Positions 1 to 11,088 are shown, numbered from the stretch's first letter. The stretch is DNA of 64,000 nt from Pedococcus_A sp963730585 (GCA_963730585.1 CAVSSL010000011.1:434001-498000); one strand, 5' to 3'. Notes: generated by a model not told the origin, from the letters alone. Numbers and translations are program-made.

Positions 1-507
1 AACGCGGAGAAGAAGACCTACCAGTGGTGGGACAACACGCTGGGCGACACGGTGCCCGCCGAGTTCATCAAGACGGAGACGCTCTTCGGCACCAACACGA
101 ACGTCTATCGCATGGTGATCCCGGCGACGCCGTACACCACGCAGGAGATCCCCGCGAAGCTGGCGGGGGAGTCGGGCGACGGCAACGTCACCGTGGACCG
201 TGTCTACGAGAACACCCGCACACTCTGGGTGGAGCCCAACACCGGCATCATCGTCAAGGGCGAGGAAGTCCTGAACACCCGCTTCCAGAAGGATGGCGAG
301 GACCTGGTCACCCTGCAGAAGGGCACCATCTCCTATGACGACGCCACGGTGAAGGCGAACGCGGAAGATGCCGGGAGCAAGGGCTCCTCGCTGAACCTCG
401 TGCGCAACGTGCTTCCGCTGACTTTCGCCATCCTCGGTGTCCTTCTGATGGTGGGCGGGTTCCTGCTCCTGCGTGGCACCGGCTACGAGGGCAAGCGCTC
501 CGCCTGA
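1..507 (+). CDS. DUF3068 / PorA-family membrane protein, C-terminal part
   Basis: The reading frame is open from base 1, so the gene starts outside the window; 168 codons are visible. The visible part is an extracytoplasmic domain followed by one membrane helix near the C terminus (about 401-465, hydrophobic run after SLNLVRNV) and a short basic tail. The repeated Thr-Tyr and Trp-Trp-Asp motifs near the start and the layout (large outer domain, single C-terminal helix) fit the DUF3068/PorA-type family of actinobacteria. Function in this organism is unknown. A GTG at 52 is in frame but the upstream residues fit the family, so it is not taken as the start. A strong hairpin follows at 536-569. 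Confidence 0.7.
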   Translation, partial: NAEKKTYQWWDNTLGDTVPAEFIKTETLFGTNTNVYRMVIPATPYTTQEIPAKLAGESGDGNVTVDRVYENTRTLWVEPNTGIIVKGEEVLNTRFQKDGEDLVTLQKGTISYDDATVKANAEDAGSKGSSLNLVRNVLPLTFAILGVLLMVGGFLLLRGTGYEGKRSA

Positions 508-535
508 CGAAACCCTCACTCATCCCAGCGTGCTC

Positions 536-569
536 GTGCGGGGCCGGTCCATCAGGACCGGCCCCGCAC
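536..569 (+). terminator. Strong hairpin terminator after the DUF3068 gene
   Basis: A perfect 15-bp GC-rich stem (536-550 with 555-569) closes on a four-base loop ATCA. No U-tract follows, as is usual in high-GC actinobacteria. A GTATGCCG octamer begins two bases after the stem, at 572. Confidence 0.75.
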
Positions 570-725
570 CCGTATGCCGCGTCCAGACGCGCGTCCAGAG
601 ACGTCCACGAGCAGGCCACGCCTTTCGACGCACCCGGCAGCACGAAAGAGTGACCACCGCTGCTCTGATCGGCTGATGTGGCCGATCCGCTTGGGCCCCT
701 AGCGTTCTCGCGTGAGGAGCTGGCG

Positions 726-1538
726 GTGCGCCCCGGGCAGGCGGATGTGAACGGGCCGTCGCTCGGCATGGCGAGCCTGTCGCTCGGCGCCGGCACACCG
801 CTCCTCCTCCTTCCCGGTCTCACGGCCGACCACCGCCAGCCGACGGGGATGGCGCGCCGGGCCCAGCTGGGTCTGATGCGCCAGCTGGCCGAGCACCGCC
901 AGGTCTGGTGGGTGAACCGTCGTCAGGGCCTGACCGAGGGCACCAGCATGGCCGACCTCGCCGAGGACTACGCCAGCATGCTGAACGAGTGGCAGGCCGC
1001 ACCCATCGACGTCGTGGGCATCTCGACGGGTGGGGGCGTGGGCCTGCAGCTGGCGGCTGACCACCCGGAGCTGGTGCGCCGGCTCGTCCTCGTGGCGTCG
1101 GCCTGCCGTCTGGGACCCGACGGGCACGACGTCGAGCGCCAGGCCCTCGACGCCCTCGAGCGCGGTGACCGGCGCCGGGCCGCCTCCCTGATCGCGCGGC
1201 AGCTGCCGTCCGGCCGCGTCACTGCCGCCCTGGCCGGAGCCTTCGGGTGGCTCCTCCCCGGTGGCGTCGTCGCGAAGGACTTCGGTGACCTCCAGACGAC
1301 GATGCGGGCTGAGCTGGACTTCGACCTGTCGGACCGGCTCCAGGAGATCGCCGCGCCCACCCTGGTGATCGGGGGCACGCTCGACGCGTGCTACGGCGAG
1401 GCCGTCTTCCGGGAAACCGCCACCGGGCTGCCGTTCGGCGACCTGGTGCTGCGCCCCGGCGCGAGCCACGCGAGAACCGTGGTCGACCGTCGCCTCGGTG
1501 CCGAGATCAACGCCTTCCTGGGCCAGCCGGAGGAGTAG
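726..1538 (+). CDS. Alpha/beta hydrolase
   Basis: 270 aa. The nucleophile elbow is Gly-Ile-Ser-Thr-Gly with Ser at about residue 100. An Asp in the later GGTLDACY stretch and a His in the C-terminal PGASHAR stretch are the likely acid and base of the triad. An oxyanion-loop type LLLLPGLT lies near the N terminus. The GTG at 726 is chosen because GAGGAG (714-719) lies six bases upstream; a GTG at 678 in the same frame has no ribosome binding site. The substrate cannot be told from the sequence. It stands alone between a terminator and a convergent small gene. Confidence 0.75.
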   Translation: MRPGQADVNGPSLGMASLSLGAGTPLLLLPGLTADHRQPTGMARRAQLGLMRQLAEHRQVWWVNRRQGLTEGTSMADLAEDYASMLNEWQAAPIDVVGISTGGGVGLQLAADHPELVRRLVLVASACRLGPDGHDVERQALDALERGDRRRAASLIARQLPSGRVTAALAGAFGWLLPGGVVAKDFGDLQTTMRAELDFDLSDRLQEIAAPTLVIGGTLDACYGEAVFRETATGLPFGDLVLRPGASHARTVVDRRLGAEINAFLGQPEE

Positions 1539-1546
1539 CGGGGGGC

Positions 1547-1780
1547 TCAGGGGATGCGCAGGCGTCCCCACTCGTCGCGCAGGATGCGGCCGTCGTTGGC
1601 CGCCACCGAGATGGCGTGTGCGAAACGGCCCGGGTCCCAGTAGGGCGCGCCGACGAGCCGGGCGAGGTCGGGCTCGCTCTGCGGGCCCTCGGCGTGGAGG
1701 GCCCGCAGGACCTGCAGGATCTCGTGCTCGACCCGCCGGTCGCGGCCCTCGGAGCTGGCGCGAGGTGGTGGCATGGGCAT
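1547..1780 (-). CDS. Small winged-helix-like protein, function unknown
   Basis: 77 aa. ATG at 1780 is preceded by AAGGGAG seven bases upstream, a good ribosome binding site, so the gene looks real. The middle of the protein (ILQVLRALHAEGPQ then a predicted second helix pair) reads like a winged-helix fold, and the end is a short beta-type tail (DGRILRDEWGRLRI). It could bind DNA but no family is recognised with certainty. Its stop lies only 8 bases from the end of the convergent hydrolase gene, and it lies just downstream of the MFS transporter on the same strand. Confidence 0.55.
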   Translation of the reverse strand: MPMPPPRASSEGRDRRVEHEILQVLRALHAEGPQSEPDLARLVGAPYWDPGRFAHAISVAANDGRILRDEWGRLRIP

Positions 1781-1841
1781 CGGTCGGCTCCCTTCCGTGA
1801 GGACCGCGACGGGCGGTTGTCGGCTACCGGGCTACGGCTGG

Positions 1842-3347
1842 TCAGGCAGGCGTGGGGCTGGTCACCCGACGGCTCTCGCTCTCGCCGCCTCCCTGGTGCG
1901 CCTCCTCCGCGGTGAGCGGCTGGGCGATGCTCTCGAGCGACTGGCCCTCCGCCTTGACGCCGAGGAACGCCTCGACGAGGCCGCCGATGACCATCAGGGC
2001 CGCACCGATGAAGTAGCCGACAGCGAGGTGGGTGATGTCCTTGCTCTCCGAGGCCTGGTCGATGAGGGCGCCGAACAGGAGCGGGCCGCTGATGCCGCCG
2101 GCAGCGGTGCCGACCGCGTAGAAGAACGCGATGCACAGCGCACGGGTCTCCAGCGGGAAGACCTCGCTGGCCGTGAGGTATGCCGCGCTGGCGCCCGCGG
2201 AGGCGAAGAAGAAGATCACGACGCCGAACATCGTGAGCGTCGTGGCGTTCAGGCTGCCCAGCACCACACCGGCGATGGCCAGGAGCACACCGGAGAGGAT
2301 GTACGTGCCGGTGATCATCTTGACCCGGCCGATGGTGTCGAAGAGCCGGCTCAGCAGGAGGGCCCCGAGGAAGTTGCTCACCGCGAAGACGGCGAGGTAC
2401 CAGCCGGTCTGCTTCACGTCGAAGAACGTGGTGAGGGCGTCGCCGTAGGTGAAGAAGAACGCGTTGTAGAGGAAAGCCTGGCCGATGAAGAGCGACAGGC
2501 ACAGCACGGTGCGCTTCGGGTAGAGCGTGAAGACGGTCCTGGCGATCTCGGGGATGGAGATGGTCCGGCGCTGCCGGACGGTGATGGGGTCGTCGTGCAC
2601 GTCCGGCAGCCCGTGGTGGCTCTCGCGGTGCACCGTCTCCTCGATGTCGCGCACGATCTGCTCGCCCTCGTCCTCGCGGCCGTGGATGAACAGCCACCGC
2701 GGGCTCTCCGGCACGTGCCGGCGGACGATGAGGATGCCGACAGCCAGCACGGCGCCCAGGCCGAACGCGAGGCGCCAGCCGAGCGCAGGGTCGAGGACCT
2801 TGGGGTCGAGGAGCGGGATGGTCAGCAGCGACCCGAGGGCGGCGCCGACCCAGAAGGACCCGTTGATCGCGACGTCGACGCGGCCGCGGTAGTGCTTGGG
2901 GATCAGCTCGTCGATCGCGGAGTTGATGGCCGCGTACTCGCCGCCGATGCCCATGCCGGTGATGAACCGGGCGATGAAGTACCACATCGGGTTCGGCGCG
3001 AACGCGGTGAGCACCGTGGCGAAGGTGTAGACGGCCAGCGTGAGCAGGAAGAGCTTCTTGCGCCCGAACCGGTCGGTGAGCTGTCCGAAGAAGAGGGCCC
3101 CCAGGCAGGCGCCGGCCACGTAGATCGCGCCGGCGAGGCCGATGTCGAAGCTGCTCATGCCGAGGCCGGTGTCCTGCGGCTTCAGCGCCTCCGACATCGA
3201 GCCGACGATGGTGACCTCGAGGCCGTCGAGGATCCAGACGGTCCCGAGGCCGATGACGACCATCCAGTGCCAGCGGGCCCAGGGGAGCCGGTCCAGCCTG
3301 GCTGGTATGTCGGTGGTGATGCGTCCGGTCTCTACGTCAGATGCCAC
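1842..3347 (-). CDS. MFS metabolite:H+ symporter family transporter
   Basis: 501 aa, about 12 predicted membrane helices. It carries MFS loop motifs: DRFGRKK between helices 2 and 3 (GQLTDRFGRKKLF), a GMGIGGEY stretch in helix 4 to 5 and PESPRWL before the central cytoplasmic loop, all typical of the sugar/aromatic acid:H+ symporter branch. The central loop is acidic and His-rich. GTG at 3347 is chosen because GAGGAGG lies five bases upstream; a longer frame to 3386 would place that ribosome binding site inside the gene. The substrate is not known and the neighbours give no clue. Confidence 0.75.
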   Translation of the reverse strand: MASDVETGRITTDIPARLDRLPWARWHWMVVIGLGTVWILDGLEVTIVGSMSEALKPQDTGLGMSSFDIGLAGAIYVAGACLGALFFGQLTDRFGRKKLFLLTLAVYTFATVLTAFAPNPMWYFIARFITGMGIGGEYAAINSAIDELIPKHYRGRVDVAINGSFWVGAALGSLLTIPLLDPKVLDPALGWRLAFGLGAVLAVGILIVRRHVPESPRWLFIHGREDEGEQIVRDIEETVHRESHHGLPDVHDDPITVRQRRTISIPEIARTVFTLYPKRTVLCLSLFIGQAFLYNAFFFTYGDALTTFFDVKQTGWYLAVFAVSNFLGALLLSRLFDTIGRVKMITGTYILSGVLLAIAGVVLGSLNATTLTMFGVVIFFFASAGASAAYLTASEVFPLETRALCIAFFYAVGTAAGGISGPLLFGALIDQASESKDITHLAVGYFIGAALMVIGGLVEAFLGVKAEGQSLESIAQPLTAEEAHQGGGESESRRVTSPTPA

Positions 3348-3479
3348 GTCGGCCTCCTCCTCGTTGAGCGCGGTGCCACGGTGCAACCGCGATCCTGCGA
3401 CGAGCAGGCTAGATCCGGCTGGGGCAAAGCGCTCGTCGAGCGTCGGAGGGGGACGAAACGGTCAGCAGAATGACGTACG

Positions 3480-4295
3480 TCAGGGTTTGTCGCACACGAA
3501 GATGGCCGTCCCCGGGAAGAGTCGCCCGCGCAGCGGCGACCAGCCACCCCAGGTCGCGCTGTTGCGCTCGGGCCACTCCGGCTCGACGAGGTCGGTGAGC
3601 ACGAGCCCGGCTGCCACCACCTCGCGGACGCGGTCGCCGAGGGTCCGGTGGTGCTCGACGTAGCTCGCCTCGCCGTCGGAGTCGGCCTCCACGTACGGCG
3701 TGCGGTCGAAGTACGACTGCGTGAGCGTCAGCCCGTGCTCGCCGGGGTCGTCGGGGAAGGCCCACCGGAACGGGTGCGTGGTGGAGAAGACGAAGCGGCC
3801 GCCCGGCCGCAGCACGCGCGCCGCCTCCCGCAGGAGCAGTGCCGAGTCGGCGACGAAGGGCACCGCACCGTATGCCGTGAAGACGGTGTCGAAGGACTGG
3901 TCGCCGAAGGGGAGGGCGGTGGCGTCGCACTGCACCAGCGGCACGGCCTGCCGCACATCGCTCACCCTCTCGTTGAGGGTCAGCCCGGTGCGGAGCATCC
4001 CGGCGGACAGGTCGGAGGCCACGACCACCGCGCCCTGGGCGGCCACCCAGCGGGAGCACTGCCCGGCGCCGGCGCCGATCTCGAGCACGGTGCGACCGGC
4101 CAGCTCACCCAGGAGGCGCAGCTCTGACTCGCGCCAGCCCTCCGGGCCCCAGGTGAAGTCGGCGTCGCCCAGGAAGGCGCCGTGCTCGGCGTAGTACTCG
4201 CCCGCTTCGGCGTCCCACCACGACCGGTTCGCGGCGGCAGTCTCGTCCTGGCCCGCGGACCGGCGGCTGACCTGCGCAAACCCGCTCAACGGCAT
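3480..4295 (-). CDS. Class I SAM-dependent methyltransferase
   Basis: 271 aa. Motif I for S-adenosylmethionine binding is clear (VLEIGAGAGQCSRW), followed by an acidic residue at the end of strand 2 (VVASDLS), a DATALPFGD motif and the post-I region ARVLRPGGRFVFS. This is the UbiE/type-11 methyltransferase fold. The methyl acceptor is unknown. ATG at 4295 is preferred but its spacing to GAGAGG is only one base; a GTG at 4346 in frame is the alternative. The start codon sits inside a copy of the GTATGCCG octamer. It is divergent from rpsA and the two promoters overlap around 4331. Confidence 0.7.
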   Translation of the reverse strand: MPLSGFAQVSRRSAGQDETAAANRSWWDAEAGEYYAEHGAFLGDADFTWGPEGWRESELRLLGELAGRTVLEIGAGAGQCSRWVAAQGAVVVASDLSAGMLRTGLTLNERVSDVRQAVPLVQCDATALPFGDQSFDTVFTAYGAVPFVADSALLLREAARVLRPGGRFVFSTTHPFRWAFPDDPGEHGLTLTQSYFDRTPYVEADSDGEASYVEHHRTLGDRVREVVAAGLVLTDLVEPEWPERNSATWGGWSPLRGRLFPGTAIFVCDKP

Positions 4296-4306
4296 ACCTC
4301 TCGTTT

Positions 4307-4336
4307 TTGACCTCGCACGGACGGCGTCGGTAGTCT
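4307..4336 (+). promoter_or_regulatory. Main promoter of rpsA
   Basis: TTGACC at 4307-4312 and TAGTCT at 4331-4336 are separated by 18 bases, a good housekeeping-sigma promoter. Transcription would start near 4343 and give a leader of about 140 nt before rpsA. Confidence 0.6.
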
Positions 4337-4394
4337 GGACGGGCACCTCCGTGTGCGCGCTTCGCCATGTCTGTCGAAACGGCTCGTCGTTCTC

Positions 4395-4471
4395 GATGGA
4401 CGAAGTCCATCATCGATGGACAGGGAAGCGTGACCACAACCGAACACCTTCTATTCACTGTCCATCATCGG
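4395..4471 (+). promoter_or_regulatory. Structured rpsA leader with alternating complementary repeats
   Basis: Four short elements alternate: GATGGAC (4395-4401), GTCCATC (4405-4411), GATGGAC(A) (4415-4422) and (T)GTCCATC (4459-4466). Adjacent pairs can form mutually exclusive stems: 1 with 2 (loop of three), 2 with 3 (loop of three) or 3 with 4 (8 bp). The last element ends four bases before the GGAG ribosome binding site (4470-4473). Ribosomal protein genes are often self-regulated in the leader; that S1 does so here is inference. Confidence 0.5.
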
Positions 4472-4483
4472 AGTTCCTACTAC

Positions 4484-5971
4484 ATGACTGCCAGCACGGT
4501 CGAGAAGACCGCCCCTCAGGTTGCCATCAACGACATTGGCTCTGAGGAAGACCTCCTTGCCGCTATCGACGCGACCATCAAGGACTTCAACGACGGCGAC
4601 ATCGTCGAGGGTCGCATCGTCAAGGTCGACCGGGACGAGGTCCTGCTCGACATCGGCTACAAGACCGAGGGCGTCATCCCCTCGCGTGAGCTGTCCATCA
4701 AGCACGACGTCGACCCGTCCGAGGTCGTTGCCGTCGGCGACGAGGTCGAGGCCCTCGTCCTCCAGAAGGAGGACAAGGAAGGCCGCCTGATCCTGTCCAA
4801 GAAGCGTGCGCAGTACGAGCGCGCCTGGGGCACGATCGAGAAGATCAAGGAGGAGGACGGCGTCGTCACCGGCACCGTCATCGAGGTCGTCAAGGGTGGT
4901 CTCATCCTCGACATCGGCCTGCGTGGCTTCCTCCCGGCGTCGCTCGTCGAGATGCGCCGTGTCCGCGACCTCCAGCCGTACGTCGGCAAGGAGATCGAGG
5001 CCAAGATCATCGAGCTCGACAAGAACCGCAACAACGTGGTCCTGTCGCGCCGCGCCTGGCTCGAGCAGACCCAGTCGGAGGTCCGCACGACCTTCCTCAA
5101 GGAGCTCCAGAAGGGCCAGGTCCGCTCCGGTGTCGTGTCGTCGATCGTCAACTTCGGTGCGTTCGTCGACCTCGGTGGTGTGGACGGTCTGGTCCACGTC
5201 TCCGAGCTGTCCTGGAAGCACATCGACCACCCGTCCGAGGTCGTCGAGGTCGGCAACGAGGTCACCGTCGAGGTGCTCGACGTCGACATGGACCGCGAGC
5301 GTGTCTCCCTGTCGCTGAAGGCGACGCAGGAGGACCCGTGGCAGCACTTCGCCCGGACCCACGCGATCGGTCAGGTCGTGCCGGGCAAGGTCACCAAGCT
5401 CGTCCCGTTCGGTGCGTTCGTCCGCGTCGACGACGGCATCGAGGGCCTGGTCCACATCTCCGAGCTGGCCGAGCGCCACGTGGAGCTGCCGGAGCAGGTC
5501 GTCAACGTCGGCAACGAGATCTTCGTCAAGGTCATCGACATCGACCTCGAGCGTCGCCGGATCTCGCTGTCGCTCAAGCAGGCCAACGACGAGAGCGTCC
5601 CGGTCGCCGAGTTCGACCCGACCCTCTACGGCATGGCTGCCGAGTACGACGAGAAGGGGAACTACAAGTACCCCGAGGGCTTCGACCCGGAGACCAACGA
5701 GTGGCTCGAGGGCTACGACGCCCAGCGCGAGAAGTGGGAGAAGCAGTACGCCGAGGCCCACACCCGCTGGGAGGCCCACAAGGCCCAGGTCGAGGCGGCC
5801 CACGCCGCCGACGCCGAGGCTGCGGCCGGCGGCACGAGCACTTCGACGTCCTACTCCTCGGACTCCGGTGCCGAGGAGAGCGCGGGTCGTCCGAGCGCCC
5901 CGGCCACCGAGGGCACCCTCGCCTCCGACGAGGCGCTGGCTGCCCTGCGTGAGAAGCTCACCGGCAACTGA
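4484..5971 (+). CDS. rpsA: 30S ribosomal protein S1
   Basis: 495 aa with four S1 RNA-binding domains at roughly residues 36-105, 122-188, 209-277 and 294-363, as in other actinobacterial S1 proteins, then a charged, Ala/Ser-rich tail. S1 binds mRNA at the 30S subunit and helps initiation on leadered messages. ATG at 4484 is chosen over an open frame to 4367 because MTASTVE matches the family start and GGAG lies ten bases upstream. It has its own promoter and structured leader and ends at a terminator (5991-6022). The tail from about residue 450 (Gly-Thr-Ser-Thr rich) is low complexity. Confidence 0.97.
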   Translation: MTASTVEKTAPQVAINDIGSEEDLLAAIDATIKDFNDGDIVEGRIVKVDRDEVLLDIGYKTEGVIPSRELSIKHDVDPSEVVAVGDEVEALVLQKEDKEGRLILSKKRAQYERAWGTIEKIKEEDGVVTGTVIEVVKGGLILDIGLRGFLPASLVEMRRVRDLQPYVGKEIEAKIIELDKNRNNVVLSRRAWLEQTQSEVRTTFLKELQKGQVRSGVVSSIVNFGAFVDLGGVDGLVHVSELSWKHIDHPSEVVEVGNEVTVEVLDVDMDRERVSLSLKATQEDPWQHFARTHAIGQVVPGKVTKLVPFGAFVRVDDGIEGLVHISELAERHVELPEQVVNVGNEIFVKVIDIDLERRRISLSLKQANDESVPVAEFDPTLYGMAAEYDEKGNYKYPEGFDPETNEWLEGYDAQREKWEKQYAEAHTRWEAHKAQVEAAHAADAEAAAGGTSTSTSYSSDSGAEESAGRPSAPATEGTLASDEALAALREKLTGN

Positions 5972-5990
5972 CCTGCGTCGGTATGCCGTG

Positions 5991-6022
5991 AAGGCCCGGT
6001 CCCCGCAAGGGGGCCGGGCCTT
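5991..6022 (+). terminator. rpsA terminator
   Basis: A 14-bp stem with one G-U pair (5991-6004 with 6009-6022) closes on GCAA. A GTATGCCG octamer (5981-5988) lies two bases before the stem. Confidence 0.75.
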
Positions 6023-6048
6023 CGCCGTGCGCGCTGTGCGTGCCGTGT

Positions 6049-6054
6049 CAGGAT
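6049..6054 (+). promoter_or_regulatory. -10 box, leaderless start of the F420-type oxidoreductase
   Basis: CAGGAT with an upstream TGT (extended -10 type) lies exactly seven bases before ATG 6062, so the message would begin at or next to the start codon. The same hexamer is used before the MBL-fold gene and whiA. Confidence 0.45.
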
Positions 6055-6061
6055 GGCCGGC

Positions 6062-6526
<465 letters not shown>

Positions 6527-6563
6527 CGGCGGGCGGTCCTCACCCCCTGCTCGCCGCCGCGGC

Positions 6564-6569
6564 TACAGT
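6564..6569 (+). promoter_or_regulatory. -10 box, leaderless start of coaE
   Basis: TACAGT (matches TANNNT) ends seven bases before ATG 6577 and there is no ribosome binding site, so coaE is probably read from a leaderless message. Confidence 0.5.
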
Positions 6570-6576
6570 GGCGACC

Positions 6577-7770
6577 ATGCTGCGCGTCGGCCTCTCCGGG
6601 GGCATCGGGTCCGGTAAGTCCACCGTCGCGCAACGCTTCTCCGAGCTCGGCGCGGTGGTCATCGACGCAGACCGGCTCGCGCGCGAGGTCGTCGCGCCCG
6701 GTTCCGAGGGCCTGGCCGCGATCGCCGACCGCTTCGGCGACTCCGTGCTCGAGGAGGACGGCAGCCTCAACCGGGCGGCACTGGGCGCGGTCGTCTTCGC
6801 CGACGAGCAGGCCCGGCGCGACCTCGAGCTGCTCACCCACCCCCGGATCGCCGCCCGCACCGCGGAGCTGGTCGCCGCCGCCCCGGCCGACGCCGTCGTC
6901 GTCCACGACGTGCCCCTGCTGGTGGAGAAGCACCTCGGACCCGGCTACCACCTCGTCGTCGTCGTGGGCGCCGACCAGCGGGCCCGTCTGCGGCGGCTCA
7001 TGGAGAGCCGTGGCATGACCGAGGACGACGTCCGCGCCCGCATGGCCGCCCAGGCCACCGACGAGCAGCGACGGGCGGCCGCTGACGTCTGGCTCGACAA
7101 CAACGGCCCCAAGGACGAGGTTCGCCGCGCGGTGGACGAGCTCTGGCACGAGCGGTTGGTGCCCTTCGAGCACAACGTGCGCCACGGCATACGCGCGCAA
7201 CGGTCCGACGACCTGGTGCTGCATCCCCACGACCCCACGTGGCCTGCGCAGGCGCAGCGGCTCCTCGAGCGGTTGCGGCTCGCCTTCGGCGACGTCGTCG
7301 TGACGGCTGACCACATCGGCAGCACGGCCGTTGCCGGGCTCGCGGCCAAGGACGTCATCGACCTCCAGGTGGGGGTGGCGAGCCTCGAGCAGGCCGATGA
7401 CCCAGCGCTGCTGGAACGCCTGGCACAGGCCGGGTTCCCGCGACCCGACGACGCACCGCGCGCCGACAACGCCAAGGACGGCGGCGTGTGGCCCAAGCGG
7501 TTCCACGGCAGCGCGGACCCCGCACGGCCCGCCCATGTCCACCTGCGCGAGGTGGGGAGCCCCGGCTGGCGGTGGGCGCTGCTGTTCCGTGACTGGCTGC
7601 GTGCTGACGGCGCGGCATGCGGCGCGTATGCCGCGGAGAAGGAACGCCTCGCCGCGACCGGCCTGGGAGTCTCCGCCTACGCGGAAGCCAAGGAGCCGTG
7701 GTTCGATGCGGTGCACGACCGCGCCGAGGAGTGGGCGCGCGAGACGGGCTGGGAGCCCGTGCGTGGCTGA
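6577..7770 (+). CDS. coaE: Dephospho-CoA kinase fused to a GrpB domain
   Basis: 397 aa in two domains. Residues 1 to about 200 are dephospho-CoA kinase, the last step of coenzyme A synthesis: P-loop GGIGSGKS at 8-15, the DADRLAREV substrate motif and the lid region with RLMESRGM. From about residue 205 a GrpB/nucleotidyltransferase-like domain follows (HDPTWP, then DHIGSTAV and KDVIDLQV). Kinase domains alone are near 200 aa, so the length shows the fusion, which is common in actinobacteria. The role of the GrpB half is unsettled. The stop overlaps the GTG start of the next gene by eight bases, suggesting coupling. Confidence 0.93.
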   Translation: MLRVGLSGGIGSGKSTVAQRFSELGAVVIDADRLAREVVAPGSEGLAAIADRFGDSVLEEDGSLNRAALGAVVFADEQARRDLELLTHPRIAARTAELVAAAPADAVVVHDVPLLVEKHLGPGYHLVVVVGADQRARLRRLMESRGMTEDDVRARMAAQATDEQRRAAADVWLDNNGPKDEVRRAVDELWHERLVPFEHNVRHGIRAQRSDDLVLHPHDPTWPAQAQRLLERLRLAFGDVVVTADHIGSTAVAGLAAKDVIDLQVGVASLEQADDPALLERLAQAGFPRPDDAPRADNAKDGGVWPKRFHGSADPARPAHVHLREVGSPGWRWALLFRDWLRADGAACGAYAAEKERLAATGLGVSAYAEAKEPWFDAVHDRAEEWARETGWEPVRG

Positions 7771-8173
7771 GGACCTTGCCGGCGACCGCGAGCCTGGCCA
7801 CGAGCGCCGCCGGCCCGAGAGCGTCTACGCCGTCGGGGACGAGCCGGACCCCCGCTTCTCCCTGGCCAACGAGCGCACCGCGCTGGCCTGGATGCGGACC
7901 GCGCTCGCCCTGGTGGCGGGCGGCATCGCGCTCATCTCCGTCGCGTCGCTCGCCGAGATGCCCAGCTGGGCGCCCCTGGTGGGGTCCGCGTCGTGCCTGG
8001 GCGGCGCTGCCCTGGCCATCCGGGCGCTGCGCAGCTGGGCGCGGGTCGAGCGGGCCCTGCGGCTGCGCAGGCCGCTCCCTGCCCCCAGGTCGCTGGCCAT
8101 GCTCGCCACCGGCGTGGTCGTGCTCGCGAGCCTGACCCTGGTGCTCGGGGTGATCGAGGCGACCCAGCGGTGA
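7763..8173 (+). CDS. YidH/DUF202 membrane protein
   Basis: 136 aa. The signature ANERTALAWMRTALAL at the start of the first membrane helix marks DUF202 (YidH type), with three predicted helices. The GTG start at 7763 overlaps the end of coaE and is the only start that keeps the whole domain. DUF202 proteins are small inner-membrane proteins without a settled role. The following gene is a second, divergent DUF202 protein, so the two may form a heteromeric pair. Confidence 0.75.
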   Translation: MAEDLAGDREPGHERRRPESVYAVGDEPDPRFSLANERTALAWMRTALALVAGGIALISVASLAEMPSWAPLVGSASCLGGAALAIRALRSWARVERALRLRRPLPAPRSLAMLATGVVVLASLTLVLGVIEATQR

Positions 8174-8502
8174 GCCGGATCCCCGAGCGGCAGGCGCTCC
8201 AGCCGGAGCGCACCGCACTGGCCTGGCAGCGGACCGCCCTGACCGCCATGGTGCTGCTGATCCCCATCATCGTGGTGGCTGCGCGGCTCGAGAACTGGTG
8301 GCTGGTGGTGGCCGGCTCCGTCGTGGCCATGGGCAGCGCGGTGCTCGTGCTGGGGGTCCGGCACCGGTTCGCCCAGCTGCGCGACGACACCCGCAGCTAC
8401 TCGCCGTTCCCCGTGATGGCGCGGGTGGCCATCGTCACGCTCCTCGGGGCGGCGGCAGGGATCGCGACGGCCGTGAGCGTGGTCCTCGCGGAGCCGCGCT
8501 GA
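8170..8502 (+). CDS. Second DUF202 membrane protein
   Basis: 110 aa, three predicted helices, with QPERTALAWQRTALT, the DUF202 signature, directly at the N terminus. GTG 8170 overlaps the stop of the first DUF202 gene (GTGA), a sign of translational coupling. Such tandem YidH/YidG-like pairs are seen in other bacteria. No function is known. It is probably the last gene of the coaE transcript because uvrB has its own -10 box downstream. Confidence 0.75.
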   Translation: MSRIPERQALQPERTALAWQRTALTAMVLLIPIIVVAARLENWWLVVAGSVVAMGSAVLVLGVRHRFAQLRDDTRSYSPFPVMARVAIVTLLGAAAGIATAVSVVLAEPR

Positions 8503-8568
8503 CGGCGGCGGAACCCCGGCCGCCCAGGGACCGGGACACCGCCGACAGGCGCTGTCGGTGGTGGGGCT

Positions 8569-8574
8569 TACCGT
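8569..8574 (+). promoter_or_regulatory. -10 box, leaderless start of uvrB
   Basis: TACCGT (TANNNT) ends six bases before ATG 8581; no ribosome binding site is visible. Confidence 0.5.
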
Positions 8575-8580
8575 GGTGGC

Positions 8581-10689
<2,109 letters not shown>

Positions 10690-10705
10690 CGGCCTCGGGC
10701 CGGCC

Positions 10706-11053
10706 GTGACGCCCGAGGTCCTGCTGGCCCACTGCCTGGGCAAGCCGGGTGCCTGGCAGGACGAGCCCTGGGAGGGCGACACGGTGGCCAAGGTCGGCGA
10801 CAAGATCTTCGCCTTCCTCGGTGACGGGACCTCCGTGGGCGTCAAGTGCGGGGCCAACCGCGCCGAGGCCGACGAGTGGCTGCTGCAGTACCCCGAGGAC
10901 GCCCACGTGATGGCGTACATCGGCCGCAGCGGGTGGAACACCCTGGACGTCGGTGGCCGGATCCCCGACGAGGAGATCCTCGAGGCGGTGGACGCGTCGT
11001 ACGACACGGTCGTGGCGAAGCTCCCGAGGTCGCGGCGGCCGCCGACGGCATAG
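10706..11053 (+). CDS. MmcQ/YjbR family protein
   Basis: 115 aa. The pattern CLGKPGAWQDEPW, KVGDKIFAFLG and HVMAYIGRSGWNTLDV is that of the MmcQ/YjbR family, a small fold similar to a DNA-binding domain of the CyaY type. Its cellular role is not known. GTG 10706 lies 16 bases after uvrB and the gene probably shares that transcript. The C terminus is a short basic and Pro-rich tail. Confidence 0.8.
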   Translation: MTPEVLLAHCLGKPGAWQDEPWEGDTVAKVGDKIFAFLGDGTSVGVKCGANRAEADEWLLQYPEDAHVMAYIGRSGWNTLDVGGRIPDEEILEAVDASYDTVVAKLPRSRRPPTA

Positions 11054-11088
11054 GCACCACGACGCCAGTGGAGGCCGCCACCCGCTCG

